Shown here: one piece after another, positions 50,701-60,329 of the stretch
Layout: every line of letters starts with the position of its first letter
Numbering within the stretch: the first letter of the stretch is position 1
From: Epithemia pelagica
Taxonomy: Eukaryota > Bacillariophyta > Bacillariophyceae > Surirellales > Surirellaceae
DNA length: 64,000 nt
Reading direction: 5' to 3'
Assembly: GCA_946965045.2 (NCBI GenBank)
Contig: OX337238.1
Location: 3,224,001-3,288,000, forward strand
Notes under the pieces: generated by a model
What the model saw: the letters and a program-made list of their open reading frames with translations, nothing else
What the model was told of the DNA's origin: nothing
Databases searched by the model: none
Program-made: the position numbers and the translations under genes

Positions 50701-53443
50701 CTGGCTTCTTTGCCTTGAGTATGTCTGTGACTTATTGAACCATACGTCATCACCCACCCACTCCGGTCGCACTCCTCTTGAGGCTCTCTCCGGACGCCCA
50801 CCCGACATTACTCATCTCTTGTTCTTTCCTTTCTGGGATGAGGTTTACTATCGTGTCGACCCCGCTGAACCCAATTCCGGTTCATATCCATCTTCTTCTG
50901 ATGAGAAACTTGGCCACTGGGTTGGTTTTGCTCACAACGTTGGTGATTCTTTTACTTGGAAGATTCTCACCCAGGATAACCAGATCATCTACCGTTCTGC
51001 CGTTCGCCGTGTTGCATCCACTACACCTAACCTACGTGTGGATCGACCTTCAGGGGAGGATTCGTCTGACAAGGATGACAATGATAAGCAAGCTGACACT
51101 GTCTTCATTCGCAGTGATAGTGAAGATCCATCCAAACCAATGCCCACGATCGATTTTGACGACATGATAGGACGCACATTCCTATGCGACACAGAAGAAA
51201 ATGGGGAGCGACACCGTGCACGTGTCATCAAACGAGTCATTGATCTTAATGAAGAAGCAACGAAACAGGAAGAACGTGTCAAGTATATCTACCGAAAGAC
51301 AAATTCTGATGTTGATGAGATGATATCCTATAATCAACTCATGGAGTATATCGAACGAGATAACCAAGCTCAAACCTCTGGAGATAATCTTTTCAGGTTC
51401 AGGGACGTCATTGCCCATCAAGGCCCACTGAACACAACTGATCCAGATTACAAGGGGAGCAAATATAATTTGCTTGTTGATTGGGAAACTGGGGAGACTA
51501 CCTATGAACCTTTATCACTCATCGCCAATGATGATCCGATCACTGTAGCAATTTATGGAAAGAAACATGATTTACTCAACGAACCTGGATGGAAGCATTT
51601 GAAACGTTATGTCAAAACAAGCAAACGTCTCATTCGAGCAGCCAAACAGTCAAGGATTAAACAAGTTCACCATTCCGTCAAGTATAAGTTTGGATTCCAA
51701 GTACCACGCAATTATGAGGAAGCTGTCACTCTTGATAAACAACATGGCAACACAAAGTGGCAAGATGCAACAGAATTAGAATTGTCACAGATCCAGTCCT
51801 ACAAGACATTCAAGGATTTTGGGAAAGCCATCTTCATTAAAGGGAAAGTATCCAATGCACCTGAAGGATATCATAAGATACGTGTACATCTTGTCTTTGA
51901 CGTAAAACATGATGGACGACATAAAGCAAGACTTGTCGCAGATGGACATCTCACAAAAGAACCTGTTGAGACAATCTATTCAGGTGTTGTTTCCATTCGC
52001 AACCTCCGCATTGCCTTATTCCTGGGTACTTTGAATGACTTGGAAATATGGGGAGCAGATATTGGAAACGCATATCTGGAAGCCTTGACAGGGGAGAAAC
52101 TTTTCATTGTCGCAGGACCTGAATTCAAGGAATTAGAAGGTCACATCCTGATTATATACAAGGCACTTTATGGATTGAAGTCATCAGGCGCACGCTGGCA
52201 TGATGTCTTATTCGATGTTTTGACAGACATGGGATTTTCACCAAGCAAAGCAGATCCGGATATCTGGATGAGGAAGGCACCTGGAGAGGACTGTTACGAA
52301 TACATTACCGTATACGTTGATGACTTAGCCATTATTTCTACTGATCCTGGGAATATCTGCAAGATCCTGAAGGAGAAATACAACTTCAAACTCAAAGGAG
52401 ATGGACCTATTGATTTCCACTTGGGATGTTGTTACACCAAGGATTCTGATGGAACATTAGTAGCAGATCCAAGACGCTACATTGGTAAGATGATGGACAC
52501 TTTCGAACGAATCTTCAAGGAGAAACCCAAGAAAGCCAAAACACCTCTTATTGGTGGAGACCATCCTGAATTGGACGATTCTGAGCTCCTTGATGAAGAA
52601 GGTACTAACCATTTCCAAACTCTGATTGGACAACTTCAATGGGTGATCACTATTGGTCGTTTCGACGTCTTCACCGCTACAATGACGCTATCACGCTTTC
52701 GTGCTGCTCCGAGGAAAGGACATCTTGATAGAGCCAAGCGTATCTATGGATACCTTGCACATCTCCCAGAAGGCGCAATCAGATTTAGGATTGGAGAGCC
52801 TGATTATTCAAGTCTTCCTACCCAAGAATTTGATTGGACTCGCACTGTCTATTCGAATGCAAGTGAACGTATTCCTGAAGACTGCCCAACACCTCTTGGC
52901 CGCTATGTTACTACAACTCATTATGTTGATGCCAATCTCATGCATGACATAGTCACTGGTAAATCCGTCACTGCTGTTCTACATTTGTTGAACGGAACAC
53001 CTATTGACTGGTACAGCAAGAGACAGAGCACAGTGGAAACTGCTACCTATGGATCCGAGTTCGTGGCTGCAAGGACAGCAATAGATCAGATTACAGAATT
53101 ACGACATTCTCTCCGCTACCTTGGAGTACCTATCCGAGAGCGAAGTTACATGTACGGAGATAACAGATCTGTTGTGCTCAATGCAACCGTTCCTCATTCC
53201 ATACTATCCAAGAGACACCATCTTCTGTCATACCACCGAGTTCGTGAAGCCATCGCAGCAAAGTATGTTGCATTCTACTGGAAAGATGGAAAGACCAACC
53301 CCGCCGATATCCTTAGCAAACATTGGGATTTCGTATCTATCTGGCCCATGCTCAAGCCATTGTTGTTTTGGAAAGGAGAAGTTCAAGACCTCAACAAATC
53401 CAATGATGACAAGGCTGAAACGACGAGTTGTGGGGAGTGTTAG
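47756..53443 (+). CDS. Gag-Pol polyprotein of copia element 2, second copy (1,895 aa)
   Basis: Full open frame with the same protease-like, integrase, RT (YVDD) and RNase H regions as the first copy. The only residue difference noted is Thr to Pro in NGSI(T/P)FDHD at about residue 837, between the protease and the integrase core. The stop again lies in the first six bases of the 3' LTR. Confidence 0.95.
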   Translation: MDPQSPKTPTTPKGEDNQDNVSDTDLFDHIIFTVCQFFTKERADYLMKWMKYHGFENITHVISYMQTNTEESMKELTQYKVNKQTHDLQGPTRQQIKLLAYWATYKTNEIQDELSNSDWMNLTRKEFNTWRINTDFSKGPPSQVPVSPMKSPSSVKSVSTVTAASQSQQDLTAFKKGTKRDATAYEVFKDERYYDSFWRVFKTTAKAQGLSNVLNFKYTPPHDDEYAEELFQEQQVFLYSVLVRIIQTDQGRAYVREHEHDEDARAVLQKLHSLHTESDLAKREVLRLTNYISNLRLDDTWRGTTRQFLLHFQEQLRLLDNLVTLSDRIPDHTRMTFLMQAVEKVPDLRRVKILDNVVNTKSGAKSLCYQSYFRLLLDAAYDHDQATQSSVHSRRRHVKQHESLYGQDTDADITSQDDMEYHVHNTKATSESPSSSSKVSLPRDLWFKLSEEDRKLIIEYNKMIQAPSSTTPRTVQTHALDIDPEPDPDPNQVVSDDDSPGVVTEHSDDSDPVTQFINQAMTTDINHPATDLTSVLSNAKSKTSKKVTFKANMHKQAGHVPRYLFSRKSTLPGNQLIDRGANGGLAGSDMRILSKTGRHITIVGIDNHELTGLPVVTCAAKFETNDGPIVGIFNEYAYYGKGLSIHAPGQFEHFGLAVDERSVKVDGKQRITTLDGRAIPLHIKDGLAYIHSLGIPSDDDMDTLPQIIFTSPDTWDPGVLDHSYSPTPSDNDPDWKHVKTDGSMSNHPYDNYGEYTDRVVCNLNLLLDLPYDHGPDDAPFFSIYADAEGNDPTLHASVHRRYQEAYDWKKFRPFFGWQSEDVIADTFKHTTRNGSIPFDHDTLKKHFKARNPVLNIPRRHEPVATDSVFSDTPAVDHGGKVAQIFVGRDTLVTDIYGIKSTKQFVNTLQDNIRFRGAMETLISDGGSSLISQKVKDILRTLLIGEYRSEPYHQHQNKAENRYQTVKRMTNALMNATGCPANTWLLCLEYVCDLLNHTSSPTHSGRTPLEALSGRPPDITHLLFFPFWDEVYYRVDPAEPNSGSYPSSSDEKLGHWVGFAHNVGDSFTWKILTQDNQIIYRSAVRRVASTTPNLRVDRPSGEDSSDKDDNDKQADTVFIRSDSEDPSKPMPTIDFDDMIGRTFLCDTEENGERHRARVIKRVIDLNEEATKQEERVKYIYRKTNSDVDEMISYNQLMEYIERDNQAQTSGDNLFRFRDVIAHQGPLNTTDPDYKGSKYNLLVDWETGETTYEPLSLIANDDPITVAIYGKKHDLLNEPGWKHLKRYVKTSKRLIRAAKQSRIKQVHHSVKYKFGFQVPRNYEEAVTLDKQHGNTKWQDATELELSQIQSYKTFKDFGKAIFIKGKVSNAPEGYHKIRVHLVFDVKHDGRHKARLVADGHLTKEPVETIYSGVVSIRNLRIALFLGTLNDLEIWGADIGNAYLEALTGEKLFIVAGPEFKELEGHILIIYKALYGLKSSGARWHDVLFDVLTDMGFSPSKADPDIWMRKAPGEDCYEYITVYVDDLAIISTDPGNICKILKEKYNFKLKGDGPIDFHLGCCYTKDSDGTLVADPRRYIGKMMDTFERIFKEKPKKAKTPLIGGDHPELDDSELLDEEGTNHFQTLIGQLQWVITIGRFDVFTATMTLSRFRAAPRKGHLDRAKRIYGYLAHLPEGAIRFRIGEPDYSSLPTQEFDWTRTVYSNASERIPEDCPTPLGRYVTTTHYVDANLMHDIVTGKSVTAVLHLLNGTPIDWYSKRQSTVETATYGSEFVAARTAIDQITELRHSLRYLGVPIRERSYMYGDNRSVVLNATVPHSILSKRHHLLSYHRVREAIAAKYVAFYWKDGKTNPADILSKHWDFVSIWPMLKPLLFWKGEVQDLNKSNDDKAETTSCGEC

Positions 53444-54220
53444 AATTCTCACCGTCTATGGTGGTTAGATTCTACATCTCATCGATTCCCCATGTCACAT
53501 AGCCTCGTGCTATCGCATCATGCCCTCTAGCTTCGAGCTATGTTTCCTAGCTTCGCGCTATATCGACCTATATTTCTTCGCAAATCATGAAAAGTGAGAA
53601 TAGATTGACGAACTCACTCTCAAGACTAAATTGGGTCGTGCGGTATTACAACGGACGTAAATTTGGCCGTTGCTCAGACACTGTACTAACGCCCTAAGCG
53701 TACGCGCCCGAAATCATCGAGCGCGCCCAAGCGACATCCGAGCGCTATCGGCATCTATCCGATCCAACGGTCTAAGTATCCCAAGCACGACACACGATCA
53801 CGCGAGACCATATTTCCATTCCCACAATCTCCAAATTGTCAACAAGCTGCGCGCCATGAAAACAACTATGCCAACCCAAAGCAAGAGCTGTTGACCCTGT
53901 ATATGTTATCCGCCCACATATACATGTCATATACATAATATGAATCAACTCCAACTATTCCAAACCTGTTGCCGCCAAGAACCTATGATACATGACCCTT
54001 GGCAGGACCGAACATTTCACGTAGACCTATCGTAGTAATCAACACACAATCTAACAATATCACCATTTATCACATCCTCTTTTGTGTCCCGACTATCCTT
54101 CTGATAGACTTCGACTTGCTTGCTTCTCTGACCCTGAGAAGCTTGTATCGGTTGGTGACCTACCTGATTGTCTGCTCTACCGAGCATCAATGTCCCTACG
54201 ATTCAGAAAGAATTGTAACA
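53438..54220 (+). repeat. 3' LTR of element 2, second copy
   Basis: 783 bp. It differs from the other three LTRs by two bases near 53937-53939 (atacataatatg against atacatcacatg). Confidence 0.95.
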
Positions 54221-54225
54221 TTGTT

Positions 54226-55116
54226 GTCGCGCACCTCCGGCACACAAAACTCTATGTTGCGCATGTACGCCTTAAGTGACGACAGGTTACGCTTCTTCTC
54301 TAAACAGTTTTCAGCGATCGTCTTGGCCAGCGCGTAAACCATCTTCGGACAGGAAATCGAGGTGTCCGGCGCGACTTCCTTGTACTTGTCGAGTACCGAT
54401 CGCATGAATACATAGTCCGCCGACCCAACTGAAGACACGACTTTATTATTGATCAGTGATGTCGTGCGCGCAACACAGTTCTTTCTTCCTCCCCGTTTAC
54501 TTGAAAGCTCGATATCCGCCGATGTTATGGTTGTGGCTTCGTTTGAAGCCTCACATACTGTTTTGTTGTTGAGTTGGAAGAAGAGGTTGAATTCCTCTTG
54601 GCTCATGATGATGGGCTTGAAGGTCACCTCCCTTGTTGCCTCCTTCTTCAGCCTTTCTTCCTCTCTCAATGCTTCCACCAGATGATCAGGGATGCCCTTG
54701 GTCTTTGAGTTCTTCGTGCAAAACTCGTGATGAGATCGTTTGGGGGGCTTGATACCCAGACGCTTGGCAGAACAGATTCTGCAGTCCCTGTCTTCCTCAA
54801 ATGCCTTCTTCTTCTCCAGGGTGAGTTGGTTCAGTCTTCTTGCTTCCTTCTTCTTCTTTGTTGACTTTGTTTGGTGTTGTGCTAACGATTTCGCCCGTTT
54901 TGTTTGGTTGTTTCGTCGTTGGCTTTGGCAACCCATGCCCTCCTGGTCACTGGGTTTCCTTTTGTATGGGTTGTGCAGCACCACCCTTGGTGCTGGAGGT
55001 GGTGGAGAGTCATCCTCCTTGCCAGTCATCGTCTCTCTGTCCATTGTCCTTCCAGAAACATGGACACCATTGTCCATGTCCTGGGCCACGGTAACCGCGA
55101 CCGGTCTCATTGGCAT
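54226..55116 (-). pseudogene. Transposase of copy C, N-terminal part
   Basis: From ATG 55116 to the retrotransposon junction. Carries the same RNIEF variant as copy A. Confidence 0.92.
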
Positions 55117-55333
55117 GGAATCGTGTTGGAGCGGAACTCCTCGTCGTTTTCATCTTTTTCGTGGGGAAGTCGGCAGGATTCCGTGGCTTTTTGCGCGTGG
55201 CGCGCGATGTCTACAGGTAAGAGAAGACATGTCTGGTCTGATTTTTCGTTAAGTATTTTGCTGTCTTGTCTATGTCTTGTGAAATTTCTAACCCAATCAT
55301 GTATCTGCCATGTATTTCTGAGGCCCCTTTTAC

Positions 55334-58300
55334 GAAAATATAGGGGGATCTGGCAGTAGAAGAGGGGAAAAAAGAAGGAGAAAAAAAGAAGAAGAAAAGG
55401 AAAAAAGAAAAAGAAGGAAGAAATTATGGTAAGATTCCCTTCGTCGAGAACGTGCGATTGCCGCTATCAGAATGTGATCTAATTGGCTGTTGTCTTTGTC
55501 ACTGTTTCTGCCCCTGTGTGCAATGTGTGGTGAGTGCGTGGTGGACCACGAAGCAGGAAGGAGGGGATTTGGCAGATCCCCACTACCACAGTACGTATGA
55601 GTCCACGGTAAGTGCCTGAAGCGACTGTCTTTTGCTTAAGGTAAACAGTGTCATACTCACATATGCCCGATTGCTTCTCCAGCGAAGATATTAGCATTCA
55701 CCACAAAAGAGTGCGTAGAAGTGTCGTACCACTGGTACAAGGTAAGCCTAGCTACGGCAGGATTTCGGAAGTGGTTGCTCATTTTCCTCTAGCTCATTAT
55801 TTCTTGGACGATGGTTTTCTCACTGCTGTTGTTGTTCGTATCGTTAATGCTTATTTTGCTATTTCTTGCGTGTACAGCACCATGGTACGTTGTCCCAGCC
55901 AGGTGCACTGATATTCCATTGATCGAATTGGTTGTTCTAACATTTTTCTTTTTTAAAATGGTGGTCGGTTACTCTGATGGTTTCGGCATGATTTGTCGTG
56001 TGGTGGAATGCCTCTACGGTTTTCCCGATTCCAATATTGGATGTTGCGAATGCAACAGTTCTGTATTGGCTGCATTTGAGCCGGGGCAACAGGCGGTTGA
56101 TGTGGCTGATGAAGATTCCCAACGGCCGGGCACATGATGGTCGAGAGAAAAGCTGCTTGTTGCAAGAGCTGCTGTTGTACCTGGTAAATATTGGGCATCG
56201 ATGATGGTGCCAACGGTGGTTGTTGTTGTTGTGGTGGTGGCGGTGGTGGTGGAAGACTGGGCTGCTCCCTCATTGTTGGCTGTTGCTGGTTTGTGGTAAC
56301 TCGTGTTGTCGTTGTGCTTGTTGCGTTGATTTGGTTCTGTTTGACAGGCCGAGTCACTTGGATTGGTTCTTGTTCTTGAGCACTTGCCTCACACTCTTGC
56401 ATCTCGCTGTCTTCTTCTTTTTCCTCCTCCTCTTCTTCTGGTTCTTTATCGTCTTCCATGTCCTGGTCGCTACCACTGTCCGAGTCTTCGCGGTTCGATA
56501 TTTCGTCGTCGTCGTCGTCACATTCGAGCATTGTCTCATTGTTTGTTGCGTCCTCTGTTGGTTCATTGCATTCGTTGCAGGGGCAGTGGTCATTGCTGAG
56601 GAATGCCACTGGCCATGTTTGTTGGATCTGTTTTTGTATCGGCAGGTATTCGGAGAAGAATCGTTCTCCATTGTCAGGAGGTAAGTCTTCGACCCAATCA
56701 AATGGTTTGCTCGCTCCACAACGAACTGCCAGTTTGTTGATGAAGGCAAGCTCCTGGTGATTGAAGTGACTAACGACACTTTCCCATGCTGCAGGCATTT
56801 TCGTGTTCCTCTCCTCCATTGAAGCCGAGGCTAAACGGATTTTGAGCCGGATTTGTTTGTTATATCGTGCCGTTCCACAGAGGTTGATGACATCACTGAG
56901 ATCCTCGTGCATTCCTCCATTTGCAAAGTGTGCGAGATTGTCATGCCATGATTCGAGCTTCGACTCGCCCCGGTAAGAAATCCACTCGCTGAGCCCATGT
57001 TTTGAATTTGGACCTGGCTTGATCTCACGATACATTTCACTTACAGGGAGTGGGTCCGAGAGATATTCTGCCTTTTTCTTGCAGTTCTCAATGGCAAGGT
57101 GAGTGTCCATTGTAAACAGTGTTTGTTGCGTCCTTGGGTCGACTCTTGCTGCTCCAGATCCCTCTGACGCAGTTACCTTGTACTTGCATTTCCATTCTTC
57201 AAGCTTGGTGATGATTGTTTCCTTCCGCCTGATTCTTTTCCGTAAGTGCTTGCCGTATCGTGTCCGAAACTGCTTTGTCTGTCGCATTTCAACAATCTCT
57301 TTGTCAGACAGTTTCTCACCTGTACTTGACATTGTGCCATCTTTCAGAGCCGTCACAAGTTTGTTGAAGTCGCGATCATCATAGTCGTACAATGCATCCA
57401 ACAAATCTCTTATTGCGTGTCCGAAGTCGATATGGTTCTTTCGTAGTGTCTTGACGATCCTCTGAATGAAATGGAAGAGTCCTAATCTTCCCTTGAGCTT
57501 CCTTCCATTCTTGTCACGCAACAATTCCTCCCAGAAGCTTTGCTTATGGGGCCAGGTGTCGGAATACATGATTGAGGGTTTAAAATTTGGTCGCTTGGTG
57601 AGTTGAATTAATGCATGGGCGAAGTGTTTTGTCTCCGTGCTTCTAACCAGAATAGCCAATGCTACCTCGCCATGTTCATTGCAGATATCCCACAGTGCTT
57701 CAGCTTGCAGTCTCTTTGGGTAGTTCTTTACCACCTGGTGAGTGTGATCTTGTGCGAAGCATATCTGACACTGTACCGCTTGTATTTCGCGTGTGTGTCG
57801 CTCCTTATCACTTGTTCGCCACGGATTCCACGTAGACATTGAGGCTTCAAGGTATGCCTTCCGAATTGTCTCGCCCAATGGTGGAAACCGTGTCAGCCAT
57901 TCGCCATCCTTCTTCGGGTAGTCCTGAGCCTTTTGGTGCGTCGAATCACAGAAAGACAGGTAGCTTGTAAGTCTCTTCCTGTAATCTCGGTTGATTGCAC
58001 TATATAACCACCGACTACATAGATCTCCATTCCCATGGGTAATCAGTAGTTCCTCAAAAACAGTTGTAGCAGTGAGGTCTAGATGTTGAGCACCTCTAGC
58101 CCACTTGGCCTCGACCGGGTACCATTTTTGAAAATGTGAGGGCAGCATATTGATCAGCGCCCCATCATTACCGGCGTGCGTGACCTTGCATTCCGGGCAG
58201 TAGTAGTTGGTGACCAGGGCGTAGTGGGGAGCACCACCAAGATTAAAAATCGGAAATAGGCTCTTGGTCTTGGAAAGGTTGGTCCTGTCTCTTTTTAGAG

Positions 58301-59529
58301 TACAGTCCTTACACTTTGGACACTTAATCCCCAACGCTTGAAATTCTTCCGGAAGGAACAGCCCCCAATCCACAATGTACAATTTCTGTCCTACTATTGA
58401 GTCCCAGAGGGCATTGTTGTTGTCGCGCACCTCCGGCACACAAAACTCCATGTTGCGCATGTACGCCTTAAGTGACGACAGGTTACGCTTCTTCTCTAAA
58501 CAGTTTTCAGCGATCGTCTTGGCCAGCGCGTAAACCATCTTCGGACAGGAAATCGAGGTGTCCGGCGCGACTTCCTTGTACTTGTCGAGTACCGATCGCA
58601 TGAATACATAGTCCGCCGACCCAACTGAAGACACGACTTTATTATTGATCAGTGATGTCGTGCGCGCAACACAGTTCTTTCTTCCTCCCCGTTTACTTGA
58701 AAGCTCGATATCCGCCGATGTTATGGTTGTGGCTTCGTTTGAAGCCTCACATACTGTTTTGTTGTTGAGTTGGAAGAAGAGGTTGAATTCCTCTTGGCTC
58801 ATGATGATGGGCTTGAAGGTCACCTCCCTTGTTGCCTCCTTCTTCAGCCTTTCTTCCTCTCTCAATGCTTCCACCAGATGATCAGGGATGCCCTTGGTCT
58901 TTGAGTTCTTCGTGCAAAACTCGTGATGAGATCGTTTGGGGGGCTTGATACCCAGACGCTTGGCAGAACAGATTCTGCAGTCCCTGTCTTCCTCAAATGC
59001 CTTCTTCTTCTCCAGGGTGAGTTGGTTCAGTCTTCTTGCTTCCTTCTTCTTCTTTGTTGACTTTGTTTGGTGTTGTGCTAACGATTTCGCCCGTTTTGTT
59101 TGGTTGTTTCGTCGTTGGCTTTGGCAACCCATGCCCTCCTGGTCACTGGGTTTCCTTTTGTATGGGTTGTGCAGCACCACCCTTGGTGCTGGAGGTGGTG
59201 GAGAGTCATCCTCCTTGCCAGTCATCGTCTCTCTGTCCATTGTCCTTCCAGAAACATGGACACCATTGTCCATGTCCTGGGCCACGGTAACCGCGACCGG
59301 TCTCATTGGCATGGAATCGTGTTGGAGCGGAACTCCTCGTCGTTTTCATCTTTTTCGTGGGGAAGTCGGCAGGATTCCGTGGCTTTTTGCGCGTGGCGCG
59401 CGATGTCTACAGGTAAGAGAAGACATGTCTGGTCTGATTTTTCGTTAAGTATTTTGCTGTCTTGTCTATGTCTTGTGAAATTTCTAACCCAATCATGTAT
59501 CTGCCATGTATTTCTGAGGCCCCTTTTAC
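55334..59529 (-). mobile_element. Transposon copy D, uninterrupted (4,196 bp)
   Basis: Rightmost unit. Its right end ccccttttac is followed by unique DNA (agttaccgct), which fixes the 5' end of the element relative to its transposase. Shares the CSRWLYS and RNMEF variants with copy B. Confidence 0.93.
55953..59312 (-). CDS. DDE-type transposase, copy D (1,119 aa)
   Basis: Same domain order as copy B, with the proposed triad (DHTH, SDTWPH, LESWH) intact. A 6-bp deletion near 57142-57146 removes two residues from the GAARGRVDP stretch between the second D and the E. The frame stays open, so this and copy B are the only candidates for active transposase in the array. Confidence 0.75.
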   Translation of the reverse strand: MPMRPVAVTVAQDMDNGVHVSGRTMDRETMTGKEDDSPPPPAPRVVLHNPYKRKPSDQEGMGCQSQRRNNQTKRAKSLAQHQTKSTKKKKEARRLNQLTLEKKKAFEEDRDCRICSAKRLGIKPPKRSHHEFCTKNSKTKGIPDHLVEALREEERLKKEATREVTFKPIIMSQEEFNLFFQLNNKTVCEASNEATTITSADIELSSKRGGRKNCVARTTSLINNKVVSSVGSADYVFMRSVLDKYKEVAPDTSISCPKMVYALAKTIAENCLEKKRNLSSLKAYMRNMEFCVPEVRDNNNALWDSIVGQKLYIVDWGLFLPEEFQALGIKCPKCKDCTLKRDRTNLSKTKSLFPIFNLGGAPHYALVTNYYCPECKVTHAGNDGALINMLPSHFQKWYPVEAKWARGAQHLDLTATTVFEELLITHGNGDLCSRWLYSAINRDYRKRLTSYLSFCDSTHQKAQDYPKKDGEWLTRFPPLGETIRKAYLEASMSTWNPWRTSDKERHTREIQAVQCQICFAQDHTHQVVKNYPKRLQAEALWDICNEHGEVALAILVRSTETKHFAHALIQLTKRPNFKPSIMYSDTWPHKQSFWEELLRDKNGRKLKGRLGLFHFIQRIVKTLRKNHIDFGHAIRDLLDALYDYDDRDFNKLVTALKDGTMSSTGEKLSDKEIVEMRQTKQFRTRYGKHLRKRIRRKETIITKLEEWKCKYKVTASEGSGAARVDPRTQQTLFTMDTHLAIENCKKKAEYLSDPLPVSEMYREIKPGPNSKHGLSEWISYRGESKLESWHDNLAHFANGGMHEDLSDVINLCGTARYNKQIRLKIRLASASMEERNTKMPAAWESVVSHFNHQELAFINKLAVRCGASKPFDWVEDLPPDNGERFFSEYLPIQKQIQQTWPVAFLSNDHCPCNECNEPTEDATNNETMLECDDDDDEISNREDSDSGSDQDMEDDKEPEEEEEEKEEDSEMQECEASAQEQEPIQVTRPVKQNQINATSTTTTRVTTNQQQPTMREQPSLPPPPPPPQQQQPPLAPSSMPNIYQVQQQLLQQAAFLSTIMCPAVGNLHQPHQPPVAPAQMQPIQNCCIRNIQYWNRENRRGIPPHDKSCRNHQSNRPPF

Positions 59530-60329
59530 AGTTACCGCTAGAGTACATTGAGCCACCGACATGGTTCCACGAAAATTCTGCGATCTTTTCCCCCACTACG
59601 CCTGCCCGGCGATCGACAGCGTCGTGCGCAGACGCGCCCGCCGAGACTACCAGCAATTCGTCGTGAGCGATGGTCACAGGATATGATTCGCAACCACAAA
59701 CAAGCCGATGGTGGTGTTGCGGACAATCACACCACGACATGGTTGGATTCTCACGTCTCTCTTGTTGTTGTGTGCGCCGCAACGAATGGCCACCCCTCCT
59801 CCTTCTTATGTCTCGAACCAACATGAAATGAAAACAGAAAGCAGATGCAGTGTTTCCGTGTGGCGTCCCACTCGGAGAGTGTCAGTCTCTGGAATGGTTC
59901 ACATGACACTCGCGCGCATGGATTGTGATAGTGGTGGTGGTTCTTGTGTTGTGCTGGCTGGAGTCACAAGAGGCACGCGCGAGTTTCATGCATCAAGTTC
60001 CATTCATCCTACAATGAGGAAACGATGATCGGAACGAAATCCTCAAGTCCGTCCCACTCGGATGAGGGTCGTTCCAGACTCGCACGATTGTATTGTCTTG
60101 TCGTCGTACGTGATGGTGGTTCATGCCTCTCCCTGGACACGGGGATGCTGCTGTTTCACTGGATTCCAAAGACATGTTGTGTGAGTCGGTTCCTCCATCT
60201 TTTGCCACGAGGAACCAAATCCAGCACGGTTTTTTTGGTCCAATTGCAACAACGACGACCAGAGCCGAACCAATGACCACGACCACGACCACGACGACCG
60301 CAATGCGCGCGCAAGTCTCCGCCAACAAG
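59530..60329. other. Right flank of the transposon array
   Basis: No gene can be called. The minus-strand frame at about 59530-59824 is GC-rich and reads plausibly next to the array (SYPVTIAHDELLVVSAGA, KIAEFSWNHVGGSMY) before being cut by the transposon. It may be a piece of an interrupted host gene, but nothing in it is recognised. Confidence 0.3.

Larger units (their letters stand above)
45837..54220 (+). mobile_element. Copia element 2, second copy (8,384 bp)
   Basis: Offset 16,793 bp from the first copy, with the same host position and the same TTGTT target duplication (45832-45836 and 54221-54225). Differences seen by eye are one coding change at 50264 (Thr to Pro, against 33471) and two changes in the 3' LTR near 53937-53939. 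This identity and shared site mean it arose by duplication of the surrounding block, not by a second transposition. Confidence 0.96.
25951..59529 (-). mobile_element. Head-to-tail array of four 4,202-bp DNA transposons with two nested copia insertions
   Basis: Units start with gaaaatatag at 25951 (A), 38541 (B), 42743 (C) and 55334 (D) and end with ccccttttac. With the retrotransposons and one 5-bp target copy removed, lengths are 4,201, 4,202, 4,202 and 4,196 bp. The differences are a 1-bp deletion in A and a 6-bp deletion in D. Internal junctions read ttttac/gaaaat with no spacer or target duplication. The element ends are only weakly inverted (gtaaaagggg against gaaaatatagggg), each with a tggcag about 20-30 bp in. 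Confidence 0.92.
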
